From NCBI RefSeq assembly GCF_000835495.1, contig NW_015622542.1:3184485-3248484 (forward strand): a stretch of 64,000 nucleotides of DNA, written 5' to 3'. This document shows positions 10,617-21,772 of the stretch, piece by piece. A program made the translations under genes and the position numbers. How positions within the stretch are numbered: position 1 is the first letter of the stretch; each line of letters begins with the position of its first letter. The DNA is from Cladophialophora immunda. Its lineage: Eukaryota; Ascomycota; Eurotiomycetes; Chaetothyriales; Herpotrichiellaceae. The notes under the pieces are model-generated. The model did not search any database and was not told the origin of the DNA. It saw only the letters and a list, made by a program, of their open reading frames with translations.

Positions 10617-12625
10617 TGTGGTTCGACTAGAAACGGAAATATGGCCGGAAATATTAGAGATAGAAAAAAGACTTAATCTGCCATGTCAGCTCTGTGATGT
10701 AGGATTGGTAGAAGTCTCCCGGCTAAAGATGGCGGTTGACCTTGTCCATGGGCACCAACTGCAAAGGCCTTTATACAACTGACCAACAAGGAGGTTGATC
10801 TGTCTAGCCCAGGTGCTGAAGAACAGTAAATGCAGTGGCAATCATGCAGCAGGTGATGGTCTACCCGTCCCTCGATAAGGCACAGACGGTGTACTTTGAT
10901 CAATGTGATGCCCAGTGTCCAACACTCAGGACGACGAAATGATGAGAAAGCCACGTAACCGGCACATGCATCGTTATTCGGTTCAAGGTGCCGTGGATCC
11001 GTCCAAAAGGGTTTTGCGCATTGCGGATATATCATCAACATGCAGGGATAGGCTGGTCTGATCGTCAGGCAGCCTCTTCCTTCATGTCAACTTGCATGGG
11101 GCCAGTGGCTACAACACAGCATGAGCCTCGTCAGACATCTTCTCCTTCATCAGCAGCAGGGAGCATGACTGCATGGGCTCGCGATCCTACCTCCTCTTGC
11201 AACAATCGAGTTGCTACGCACTGATGGCGGCAACTTTTTGGCCCCGTGGGCTGCTCAAGCAGTTTCTGCAGGTGGCTTTGGATCGACGATGTCCCGGGGA
11301 GGCTAGTTAGTGGTGGATGAACCAAAGAATGCGGAGCTGGGGACGCGTCAACATCTGGATGCTCGTGTGCTGTGCTGCGCTGTGCTGGGCGCGAGCTGGG
11401 GCTGAGACTGCATTGGCCTCGTCGGTTAGGGCACAGACTTTGAGCTGAAAATGCTCGTCAGGCTGAATGCGGGGAGGGCTGTTGCGATGGTGGATCGAAC
11501 CCGGCAATCCGGCCAAGGCAGAAGGGATTCATTGATGTCTCGCGTTGGTGTTGCGATGAGCTGCTGGTCAAAGGACGAGGGGGCCATCCATGTTCGCGGG
11601 GCAGCGGCCGCCCTGGTGGCACCGAGACGCATCGGTGATAGCAAGCGGTGGAGGCTCCTGTAAGGCGGGCACTTTATTTTCGATGTACATAGCTTCGATC
11701 CATAGAGGCACTCGAGAGGGGGAATGTTTGCGAAGCGTTTTGGATGTGTTGGGTGTCTTTACGGAGCCGAGAGCGCAGTCGAGTTCCACCAGGAGGAACA
11801 CACCGACTTGCGGTTTTGGGTTAAATTTGCGAGACCATCTGACGCGAGGTGGTCGATCTTGGGGTGCAGAGACTCGGTAATGATATAAATCGGGTAGATG
11901 CTTGCCCGATTGATTGTTGTTATACTCCGTAGAGCAGACTCGTCCTCGTCGTCGACAAGGCTCTTGATCAGCCTGGCCCCCCTTTTCTCAGCCCCTTTTG
12001 GGGGGATTCTGCTTCCCTTTCCAATCATCAATTGCTTCTCTTTTGGGGGCCTTTCGAGGCAAGAGGCAAGGCTAATTTTGGGGAGGCAGCGTCTTCCTTC
12101 GTTCTGGTTGTTGACCTGTACGCGCTGATCGAGGCAAGCCCAACACGAGTACGAGGCCAAATTCGGAAGCAGCTCGTCGTCCTTCTTGTTCTTCTCACCA
12201 CCACCTCAGCTTTTATCCCCGCATCGAAAGCCTTGCACACGCATCCAACACGCCTATATACAGTACTCGATACACACCTCACCAACACGACTTCCTACCT
12301 GCCACTATCCTCTGTGTGCGCCTTTGATGTGTCTTCCACCCCGTCGTCGCAAACCACCCTCCCACCCACGATCCACCCGTCAGCACTTAACTTAGCCTGG
12401 CCCTCCTCTCCCATCCAATCCTCGCTCTGCTGTGAACAATCACTTCTCGCGTGCACACCTGGGAAAAAGTCCTACGAACTGCGGCGCGACCAGCCCATCG
12501 AGAAACTAGGCACACCCGTCCGAGTTAGCAACGAGCCGAGTCCTCGGTTACAACTCCCCCCCAAAATAAAAAAAACGCCACAATCCTGATCCTTCCCGCT
12601 TGCTTTCCCTTTTTACCCAGCGGCC
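10617..12625. other. Intergenic, no gene seen
   Basis: About 2 kb without convincing coding sequence. The part from about 12180 to 12600 is strongly C/T-rich and Pro/Ser/Thr-coding in several frames, typical of a fungal promoter and 5' leader, and probably serves the NmrA-like gene. No RNA gene or transposon was recognised. Confidence 0.6.
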
Positions 12626-13747
12626 ATGCCGGCCTACGCTTCGCAGCCCGCCCGCAACATCCTCATCATCGGCTCGACGGGCGTCATAGGCACATACATT
12701 ACGCGGGCCATTGTCGACGCAAGGGAAAACTTCGACCGGATATGCGTCCTGACCAGTGAGAAGACCCTGGTGGAAAAGGTGCAGGATATCGCGGCCTTGG
12801 AGGCATGGGGGGTGGAAATCTTCACGGGCAGGTTGGAGAGCGAGTCCGCGGTCAAGAGGGCATATGAAGGTATGTTACACACGTCCACCGCGCCGACACC
12901 GGCCGGCCTGCAGCATGCAGAACCTCCCTCACTGACGTACCTCCTTCCACCAGGCATTGACACCATTGTCTCCTGCGTCGGCCGTGGGGGCATTGAGAAG
13001 CAGATCAACCTGATTACCTGGGCCGAGCAGGTGGGTGTGCGCCGCTTCTTCACCTCCGAATATGGCACCGACATCGAATACTGGCCCGAGTCCGCCCACG
13101 AGCCGCCTCACCAGCTCAAGCTGAAAGTGCGGGCGCATATGAAGACCATGAAGAGGCTGGAACACACGTACCTGGTGACGGGCCCTTACAGCGACTTATA
13201 CTTTGGAACCATGAAGGCTCGACCTGAGCTGGGCCAATTTGACGTCAAGGAGAAGAAGGCAACCTTGCTGGGAGATGGGAACGGGCCCGTCAGTTTTACG
13301 GCCATGGCTGAGTATGTTTCTGCCAATGTCTGATTTCCATGTGCTAACCTGTCCAGTGTCGGCAAATTCGTCGTCGCGGCTCTCATCAACGCCAACGCGT
13401 CCCGAAATACAACACTAATAGTCCACTCCTTTACCGCGACGCCACACGAGATTCTCGCCGAATACGAACGACAGACCGACAGCAAATGGGAGAAATCATA
13501 CACCTCGCTCGACCGGTTAAAACAGATTGAAAAAGAGGAATACCAGATCTACTCGGCCCTGGCGACGGTGGTCACATTGCGGCGGATATGGACAGAAGGC
13601 GGCACCCTGTTCAAATATTACGACGAAACGATCCTGGGCCAGATTGAGACGGAGACGCTGGAGAGCCAGGTGGCAGCGAACATTAGGAAGCAAGAAGAGG
13701 GCGAGGGTCATTTCCCGAGTCTAATGCGGAAGTTGAGCCTGTATTAA
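12626..13747 (+). CDS. NmrA-like / isoflavone-reductase-like NAD(P)-binding protein
   Basis: Exons 12626-12869, 12954-13311 and 13357-13747 join to 331 codons. The N-terminus carries a Rossmann motif of the atypical SDR type (IIGSTGVIGTYI, residues about 14-25). It is followed by a VSCVGRGG strand and RRFFTSEYGTD, the segment that holds the active-site region in PCBER and isoflavone-reductase-like proteins. The usual catalytic Lys may be supplied by the LKLKVR helix. Such proteins are either reductases of small phenolics or redox-sensing regulators of the NmrA kind, and the sequence does not decide between them. No signal or membrane segment is present, so it is probably cytosolic. The translation start has good context (cggccATGcc). 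Confidence 0.85.
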
Positions 13748-14228
13748 TACCGACGGTCATTCTCGAGGCGTCGGCTGTGGACAGGGGAGTGCTCTGGCTG
13801 AGTGTGTCCGTGAACATTTTGTTTCTGGTCATGGCATATGGATATGGTTTTTAATGGTGCCCATGGCCACGGCGCAAGCATTCCTCTAGTGGTCCTCGTG
13901 CCTGTGCCTTGTCTGGGCCTGCGCTGTCAGTGATACAAAGCGTGTATACATATGTCCAATTCCATGTTCGTATTTGCAGCGAAAGATGCGATTGGCATTG
14001 AGCCGATAATCGGCCCGCGCCTTGTATAGCCGAGGCACGAGCAGAGCCTCGACCTCGACTCCCGCACGCCCTTGTGCCTGACTTGGCCGTAGTTTGGCTC
14101 GTTCACAGAAAGGGCGTTGGAAGGATCGCCCGCGGGCCGCTATACAGGGGGCTGCAGATGTCCATGTTGACTCGCCATTTGTCCACCCTGGTCGATCAAT
14201 GCTCCCACCTTGTCCCACGGTGGATATC

Positions 14229-14252
14229 AGGATATAGGATATAGGATATAAG
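14229..14252 (+). repeat. GGATATA tandem repeat (3 copies)
   Basis: Three consecutive GGATATA units in the spacer between the NmrA-like gene and the dehydrogenase gene. Confidence 0.85.
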
Positions 14253-14626
14253 ACAGGCTCTACCCGGCCCGTGTTTGTCAACGTGGTATTTACTGCATGT
14301 AGATACATCATCAAGTGGGAACCTTGTCGTCGTTAGGGCGCAGCCAATCACGACCTCGCTGGAGCAGGTGGGTGAGAAAAGAGGAGCCCCAATTTGTAGA
14401 TAATGAACCTCGCCTATATCCATCTTGCCCCCCCCCCTCTCCGCGATCCTTTGGTTACCTTTCTGTAACTCTCTCCTTTCTAGATCCAGGTTCGTTGGGG
14501 AAAAAAAAGATATAGATCCCCATACGTTCGATCTGCGTTTCTGGCTATCTACTCAGGCTTGCTAGCTAGCTCACCACTCGCTATCATTTTCTTGGGGGCT
14601 TTTCTCGGTACTAGACTCGGCCGGCT

Positions 14627-14646
14627 CCCCCCCCCCCCCCGGGGGG
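14627..14646 (+). repeat. C14/G6 homopolymer junction
   Basis: Fourteen C followed directly by six G. The junction can fold on itself and is a likely sequencing and replication trouble spot, so the exact length is uncertain. Confidence 0.8.
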
Positions 14647-15459
14647 ATAAGCGCACAAGACATAGAGACGGAAGGAGATCCTTTAGATATCGCGATTCAT
14701 TTTCCCGTTCTGACTAGGTTGCCATTGGGCGAGAGTGGTCTATTGGTGTCAAGAATCTCGAGGACCGGCCCAAGACAGGAGGTATACTTCCCATCAGAGA
14801 TCTGTCCTTGACAGTCTTTCGTCGAGTCAAGATTGAGTGGGGGGGACAATTACCTGGAATCGAGGGTCGAGAGAAAGGGAGGAAGAAAGAAACCAGTCAA
14901 GGTTCGTGAGCGAGGGACAATATAACGACTTCTCGCGAGTGAGGCTGCGCCATACTTTGGAGCGACTTGAGCGAGACCAGCAGCCTCCTCAATCTGCCCT
15001 CCCACACGGCCTTTCAACGGCAGGTCTGCATGCTCTTGGCGAGCTGGTTGCTTCTTCATCGGTCCAGTCTGTGAGACCTCTGCCTCGGAACGCCGACTAC
15101 CACGACTATTCAATCCACGCCGGGTTGGTCATGGTTCGTGGATGAAAAGGACATTGCGACTCTCCGGGACAACAGCATCGACACAGACAAGGACAATCCA
15201 CAGATTTTCGGAGCAGCGTCGTGCACCAACAGCACTTGCTTTCAGGGTCACATTTGTGTGCAAGAGCAGGTCATCCGGCCACTCGCTGACGACTTGGACC
15301 AGAAGATTCACTGCGGCAGATTCACTTGGTCGGTTGGGCATCGCTGCCAACGAAAACAACTACTACTACTCCTCCTCACTCTTCCGTCACCGTCCTTCCA
15401 TCAGACTCGGGCAACGACACCTTCTCCCACCCAGATCATCACCCTTCAGAACCTTCACC

Positions 15460-16712
15460 ATGGCCGCCAACGGCACCTCCACCTCCACCTCCACGCCGCT
15501 CTTCAGCCCTGGCCGCCTGCCTCCCGGCAAGGACAAGCACCACATCGTCGTGCTCGAAGGCATCCACGCGCGCATGCCCAGCTTCGACTTCCCGCACACG
15601 ATCGACGTGTACCAGCGCACGCCGCCGGCCGAGGTGGGCGAGCGCATCAAGGACGCGACCATCGTCATCGCGTGCGTGGTGCCCGTGACGCCGGCCGACA
15701 TGGACCGGGCGCCGCACCTGGGCGTCCTGGCCGTCATGGCCGTGGGCATCTCGTGGGTGGACAAGCAGGACTGCGCGCGCCGCGGCGTCACCGTGACCAA
15801 GTGCCCCGCCGGCAACGTCGACGCCGTCACCGAGCACTTCCTGGGCCTGTACTTCGCGGCGCGCAAGCGCGTGGTGCAGGTGCACAACACCATGACCACG
15901 ACCGCCGAGTGGCTCGACAAGGGCACCCTCACCAAGCTGTGGCCCGCGGGCCCGCCCCTGGGCTGCCGCCAGGAGACGCTGGGCATCATGGGCTACGGCA
16001 CGCTGGGCACGCGCCTCCACAAGCTCGCCCACGCCGTCGGCTTCGGCGACGTGCTGGTCAGCGAGCGCAAGAACGCCCCCGCCGTCCGCCCCGGCCGCGT
16101 GTCCTTTGACGAGGTCCTCGCGCGCGCCACCGTCGTCGGCGTGTGCCTGCCCAAGGACCACGACACGGTCGACCTGATCGGCGAGAAGGAGCTGCGCACC
16201 ATGCGCCCGGACGCCCTGATCGTCAACGTCGCGCGCGGCGGCATCGTCAACGAGCACGCCCTCGCCCGTGCCCTGAGGGAGGGCTGGATCGCCGGCGCCG
16301 CCACCGACGTCTTGGAGACCGAGCCCGCGGGCCCGGGCACGAGTCCACTGATCCCGGACCTGGCCAAGGGGGAAGACGAGGTGCCGAACCTGACCATTTG
16401 TGAGTGTTGTTGACCCCCCCCCCCTTCTCTCTCCATCTTTTCTCTCGCCCATCCCATTCCATTTCCTTCTCAAACCCTCGCCCTCCCCTTCTTATCCCGC
16501 TTTCATCCACGAACAACATCTTATACACACTAACTTAATGGTCCTTTCTGCCTCCAGCATCCCACATCGCGTGGTTCACCCAGTCCACGATCCAGAACTA
16601 CCAGCGCCTCCTCAAGGAAGGCATCGAGGGCTGGGTCGCCGGCACGCTGCAGGAGGCCGCGGACAAGGTGCACAAGGTCGTCGTGGTGCATAACGGGCGC
16701 ATCTGGAACTGA
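15460..16712 (+). CDS. D-isomer-specific 2-hydroxyacid dehydrogenase
   Basis: Two exons (15460-16399 and 16558-16712) join to 364 residues. The NAD-binding loop is GYGTLG at residues 178-183. The catalytic set of the D-2-hydroxyacid dehydrogenase family is complete: Arg259 in NVARGG, the Glu of VLETEP near 286-288, and His316 in SSHIAWFT. That His is encoded by the second exon, which supports the intron. These enzymes reduce 2-oxoacids to D-2-hydroxyacids with NAD(P)H; the family also includes glycerate and hydroxypyruvate reductases. The substrate here is unknown. Residues 1-25 are Ser/Thr-rich and disordered. Exon 1 is extremely GC-rich with almost every third base G or C, unlike its neighbours, and this keeps several false frames open. 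The start caccATGG is an excellent Kozak match. Confidence 0.92.
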
Positions 16713-16724
16713 ACAGCGGGCGCC

Positions 16725-16743
16725 TTTTTTTTTTTTTTTTTTT
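16725..16743 (+). repeat. Poly-T tract (T19)
   Basis: A run of 19 T begins 12 bases after the dehydrogenase stop codon, inside its likely 3' UTR. Confidence 0.9.
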
Positions 16744-17522
16744 CGCATCGTCCTCCGTGTGTGCTTGGTCAAGGAAATCAACCGAGAGAGTTGAGGGGAT
16801 CGTGAAGTCCTATCCTCCCATTCAGATATCCAGGATTCCGCACTTGATGAAGACTGCTGGGCTGGAAGGTGGTGCGGTGTGCTGTGGTGCGGTGTATTGC
16901 CACACTCTCGACATTCTTGAGGCCGGGATGGCGGATTCGGTACGAGAAGCGGTGACGACGGTTAGGAGGGGGCTGTGCATCCACAGTAGATAGATCCACG
17001 CCTTTGACGTCCATGGGGTTTGCACAGGCGCGCCGCAGGGTGATGCGATGGAGACGGAGAGAGAGCATGTATCATCCCCCTTGGCGACGGAGGAGCCGAT
17101 GGTCGTCCCGACAGAGACGGCGAGCCCACGACTTGGGAACTGTGGGAGGGAGATGGATCACCAGGGGGGGACCAAGAACGGGATTCAGCATCTGTGCGTT
17201 GTTTTTTTTTTTCCATTCAAGCTACAAGGCAGCATCGCAAAGCACCACAAAGCAAAGCAGCCTGTGCCCTTTGCCCTAACCTTCATCCTCGTTGTCATCT
17301 GTCTTCGTTTCGTTCAAGTGTACATACATGGACTGAGTCCGCGTGGAGGGCACGCTCCAACCATAAACCCGCCTTCCAGCGAGGCGAGAGCTCCAGAGCA
17401 TGTGTTGTCCAAACGAGATTGCTCTGCCGATACTGATACAAAATCCGCCGGCCTTCAACGACGTTTCGTATCCTTCCAAGACGCACAAGAATGCGCGGAA
17501 TTAAAGACATCCAAACGCTTTT
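16744..17522. other. Intergenic between convergent genes
   Basis: About 0.8 kb between the ends of the dehydrogenase (plus strand) and the DDT-PHD gene (minus strand). It should hold both 3' UTRs and terminators. Open frames here have no protein-like composition. Confidence 0.6.
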
Positions 17523-20500
17523 TCACTTTACATCCTGCATCTCGACGTCTCTTGGGGCTGGGGCATTGTCCGTTGACTGTCCCTGTTTGGCTCCGGGAGT
17601 TGCATTCGTATGTAAACTTCCTTCCATTGTCTTCGGTCCGTTCTTGTCACTCGTCGGCACCGCAGGACCATCAACTCCACTACCTTCGGTATGGGTTTGC
17701 TTCCCCAGCTGAAGCTCAACTTTGGGCGGACCTGGGATCTGGGCTGGACTGCGGGATTGGCCCTGGGGTTGGGACTGTTTACTCGGGGTGGGCACTGGTT
17801 CTGTAGAACTCATATTCCTCAACTGCTCTGGGCTTGGTCGGAGATTCTCAATGGGTGGAAGAATAGGCGTCCCGCTGACGATGCGCTTTTCAACAGGGTG
17901 TGGAGCAGGAGAGAGAATATTAATACCGATATTGCCGGCTGGAGACATCGTCGGCTGTAATGACGTTGATGTTGGTGAGGATGATGCCGGGTTCGAATTC
18001 AGAGGACTGCCGCCTGGGACTGGTTGGATGGGGCCAGGAGTTTGTTGCTTCTTCGGCGAAAGACCCGAGAGCGGGTACGTTGGAGCTCTAGAAACGGGTG
18101 TCTGGGCAGGTTGGGCTTGATGTTGTGCAGGCGGGCGAGGTGTGCCCTGGAACTTTGAGGATGTACTGTTGGCAGGGCTGTAGACGCCATTTGCGCCCGG
18201 TTGATGGAATTGGGCTGACTTCTGAGGAATCCCTGCCACAGGGCCGACGTCCATATTTCCCTGTGTAGGCGAGATCGTGGGACGATTGATCACAGGAGAA
18301 GGGAGACGTCCACTGTTCGACATTGTTTGTGCGCCGGAGTCTTGTGGTGGGTGTTTGGGGATAGGCGAGGGCGCCAATGGCCTTTGGCCTGCAGAGTTTT
18401 GGTATGGGTATTGAGTTCCATTGTAAAAGAATGAATAGTTCCCTTGACCTTGAGGTGGTGGGCTTCTAGCCGCGCCATTGCTGATTCCTGGAGGATAAGG
18501 CTGTATGGGACGGACGGTGTAGCCCTGTTGTCGAGGGCTCGTTGACGTCGGCTGGTGCTGAGTTGGGCCGAGACGTTGCTGCGGATGGACGCCATTCATC
18601 TGCGCGAACTGAATAGGTCGAGAGGGACTGGACAATTGGTTTGGCGGTGAATGTTGATGTCCATTGGTGATTTCACCTTGACTGGGCGATCGAGCAGTGG
18701 ATTGCGTGGGGACCTCAACCGCGACGACCTTGGTGGAAGGAACAGGACTTGGTGGGACAGGCGAAGATGATGTGCCGACACGGAACTTGAGAGAAATCTT
18801 GGGCTTCTTCGCATCTTCTTCTTTACGTCTGCAATCCTTACAGATGAAGTGGAAATCATCCTTTTCCGCTGCAGATTTGGGGATGCCCAGGCATTTGCTG
18901 TGCTGCCAGACGTTGCATCTCTCACACGAAATACTGTGAGAGCCATCGTCCTATACAGGAATTAGTCACCACTTGAATAGTTGGAAGCATGGTACTCACA
19001 AAATTCTTGCCGTACTTGCCGCAACCGGAGCAGTCAAAGGTCCAGTCCTCATCAGCCTCGAGCTCCTCCAGCTCCTTCTTATTCCGCTCCATTCGTTGCT
19101 TCAGAGCTCGATCAGAACCTCTAGCTTCGCCTTCCTCAATGCGCTTCTGTTCGAGCTCATCTCTAGCGAGCTCCTCTTCTTTGAGCAGTCGCTTGAGTTC
19201 TCGATCCTTGATTCGTTGTTCTCGGGTCATCATGCGGTATTGTCTTTCTTGCTCCATCTTCTCTTGTCTCTCCTGCTCACGACGGGCCGTGGCCAAGTCA
19301 GCTTGTCTCTTCTTCTCGGCCTCAGCTTGTTCGGCTTCTCTCTTTTCCCGTTCCTGCTTGTCTGCTAAACGACTAGATCGCTTGGCGCCGACCATTCTCT
19401 CCATCATGAGTAGTTCCCTCTCGCGGCGCTCTATCTTGCGACGTTGTTTCTCTTCGGCGGCTTCAATGATAGGTATGACCTCCTCTATCAGGCGTTCTCG
19501 TAGAGCTTTTTCATTGGGGTCCTTTGATTTCTTCAACGATTCACATAGTCCCTGGTAATCGCCAAGGGTGATGCACAGGCATTCCCACTTGAATCCGCTG
19601 AACGTGTCGATTTCCCAGGGTTCAGGCATGTTCTCCTCTTCAGCAATTTCTGTCTCTTCGGTGTTTTCCTCATTCTCTTCTTCGGCATCGCTGACTGCGG
19701 CTGCGGCGGCAGCTTCGGCTTCTAGCTTTCTCCGTTTGCTCTCGCGTCGTCTGGCAGCGATGGCTTTCTTGGAGTTTGCTTTCGGTTTTGCTTTTGGAGT
19801 TTGGGGCAACGGAGGTTCGGTCCGTCGATAGAAGCGGTTGTCGTCGAGCAGGTAGTATTGGCGGTCATGGCGGTCGTAGCCAAACTCTTCAATGCGCTGT
19901 TGGGTAAGATGTGAGAAATACTGTGATGCACGTGCATTGCCGATGAAACTCACCCATTCAGTCTGATCAACCTCGCGCGGATGCTCCGTCATCTTTTCCC
20001 TGATACGGTCGGGGTTCCAAAACGTCCATATTGTGAGCTGGTGGAGGATTCTAATCTTTGTGAAAATGTCGAAATCTCGAAACCGCTTAGGCTCTTCCGC
20101 ATCACCATAAGGGTTCAGATGGGGAGCCTTGGCCAGGTACTGCCGGCGAGTGTATTCATCCCAGATGTCGTAACTGTACTTGAATTAGTGATGTGCAGAG
20201 TGCGGTGGGCAAGAGCAGACCAACTTTAGACCCCTGTGAGACGAGATCCATTTGAGAAGGCTGAGACCGATTTCCTCCAATTTTTCCGAGTAGCCCGGCT
20301 TCAGACACTCGCTCTCAAAATCCTGCATATTCATGATTAGCCATCCCGTGCATCAGAAACACTCCGCCGCAACTCAGTCCCAGTCAATTCATATGACGGG
20401 CAGGGTGGTGGGCGCACCTCGATGTCAAAGTCTTCGTCGATCTTGATAACCTTGCCAAAGAAAAAGATGAACTGCATGACAGAGGCAAACTCCCACATAT

Positions 20501-20588
20501 TCCGTATCCTCTGGAGTAGAGACGGTTCTTGTTTCTTCTCTTCGACTTCTGAGACCTCCATCTCATCTCTGGTACGTTTTCGCGGCAT
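17523..20588 (-). CDS. DDT-domain and PHD-finger chromatin protein
   Basis: Exons, in transcript order, are 20588-20418, 20322-20221, 20178-19000 and 18950-17523, giving 959 residues. The N-terminus is basic. Residues about 30-130 carry DDT-like features (WEFASVMQFIFFFG, then an acidic helix, then HRGL and DEYTRRQY), followed by a long charged helix rich in Glu/Arg/Lys (coiled coil). A PHD finger follows at about residues 473-521: CSGC, CERC, NVWQHSKC and CKDC, a Cys4-His-Cys3 set split by the last intron. The remaining 430 residues are Pro/Gln/Ser-rich and disordered. The architecture recalls Rsf1/CECR2-type remodeller subunits, which read histone tails next to an ISWI-type ATPase, so nuclear action is expected. 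The exact orthologue is not certain. The second donor site was chosen because it preserves frame and the HRGLKL-YSYDIWDEYTRRQY continuity. Confidence 0.85.
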
Positions 20589-21120
20589 GATGGAAGGGGC
20601 GGCGCGCGAGGCGAGGAGGCCCTGGAGACCAGGAGAGAGTTGTCAGGAGGCTCCAAAGCTTTCTACTCCCATCTAGGGGAGCGCTGGAGTATGTCGACGC
20701 GCTGGACAGGGTGGTGGTTGAATGTTGGTTGCCAGACGCAATGCGACAGAACAAGTTCTTTTTGGACTGGGGAACGCGGGAATGCCAGTGAAGGCGAGGC
20801 GCGCGACTTCTAGAGGCACCACATGAGGGCGTTGGGCGAGAAGCCAAGAGCGGCGGAAAATCCGTTGTTCCGGTCTCCGAAGTAAAATATGACGACCTTC
20901 TTTTCGGCGGGGCGATGAGGGACAAGGACCGAGATGGGAGAGAAGAGGTCCAGGTTTGTTGTCGCCAAAATTGAAACCAAGACGCTCATTACACTTTCCC
21001 TTGGTAGTCAACCGACAAACCATTCCCACTCTTTACGCGTGGTCAAAAAAGGGATGCGCATTTCCAGGCCGAAGAAGATGCGGTGACCATCACCAGATAT
21101 CAAAACCACCACCAAACAAA
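20589..21120. promoter_or_regulatory. Divergent promoter, DDT-PHD gene / VPS25
   Basis: About 530 bases lie between two start codons facing away from each other and so must contain both promoters. I recognise no specific regulator site. Confidence 0.55.
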
Positions 21121-21702
21121 ATGGCATCGGCTGCAACTGGCCAACAACAGCCATCACACGAGGACCTCCCAGAATCAGTGTTCAAGAAGAGCTACAACTT
21201 TCCGCCTTTCTTTAGCGCCCAGCCCACCTCCTTAACCCGGCAAGCCCAACTGAAAAAATGGTCTGAGTTCATCCAGCGCTATTGCAGACATTACCGTCTT
21301 TTCCAACTCTCAGTCATTGACACCCTTCAAAGTCCTCTGTTCTACAACTCGAAACTGAGAAAGGGGCTCAGTCTAAAAGATGCAAAGGCTGTGGTAGATC
21401 ACATGGCCAGTAAAGAAGGTGACGAGAGAGCTGAATGGCGCGGTCCCGACAAGTCTGTGGCATGGATTTGGTGGCGGAAACCCGAAGAATGGGCAACCCT
21501 GATCGTTAACTGGGTCGAGGAAACCGGTCAGAAGGGCACGGTTTTGACTCTTTATGAATTGGTTCAGGGCGAAACGACAGAGAAGCAGGAATTCTATGGA
21601 CTGGATATGGAAGTGCTGCAAAAGAGTCTCAACACGCTCGTCAAGAAGGGAAAGGCGCAAGTCTTTGGAACAGAGGATCAGCAAGGTGTCAAATTCTTCT
21701 AA
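21121..21702 (+). CDS. VPS25: ESCRT-II subunit Vps25
   Basis: A single exon encodes 193 residues, the usual length for Vps25. The N-terminal FPPFFSAQP motif is the family hallmark that docks onto Vps22 and Vps36. It is followed by two winged-helix domains (about residues 30-115 and 120-193). The features include YCRHYR, SPLFYNSKLRKGLS, WIWWRKPEEWA and the end QGVKFF. Vps25 is present twice in the ESCRT-II Y-shaped complex. It recruits Vps20 on endosomes during sorting of ubiquitinated membrane proteins into multivesicular bodies. No intron is needed. The ATG at 21121 is the first after an AT-rich leader (caaaATGgc). Confidence 0.96.
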   Translation: MASAATGQQQPSHEDLPESVFKKSYNFPPFFSAQPTSLTRQAQLKKWSEFIQRYCRHYRLFQLSVIDTLQSPLFYNSKLRKGLSLKDAKAVVDHMASKEGDERAEWRGPDKSVAWIWWRKPEEWATLIVNWVEETGQKGTVLTLYELVQGETTEKQEFYGLDMEVLQKSLNTLVKKGKAQVFGTEDQQGVKFF

Positions 21703-21772
21703 ATGGTGTACAGCCAGACAAGGCACTCCATACCGGCTGTGGCCCTGAAACGCCAAACATTCATTCGATTCA

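Larger units (their letters stand above)
13748..15459. other. Intergenic with long probable 5' leader
   Basis: About 1.7 kb with no convincing gene. It contains GGATATA repeats at 14229-14252 and a C14/G6 homopolymer junction at 14627-14646. The stretch from about 15330 to 15459 is C-rich and leads straight into the caccATGGcc start of the dehydrogenase, so it is likely promoter and 5' UTR. Confidence 0.6.

Noticed and set aside
12032..12589. Open frame of 185 codons ahead of the NmrA-like gene
   Set aside because: Pro/Ser/Thr-rich, C/T-rich sequence typical of a promoter and leader; no family match.
15439..16473. Open frame of 344 codons on the minus strand, plus 15138-16109 on the plus strand in another frame
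   Set aside because: Both are shadows of the GC-rich dehydrogenase exon, with Arg/Gly/His-rich, non-conserved content.
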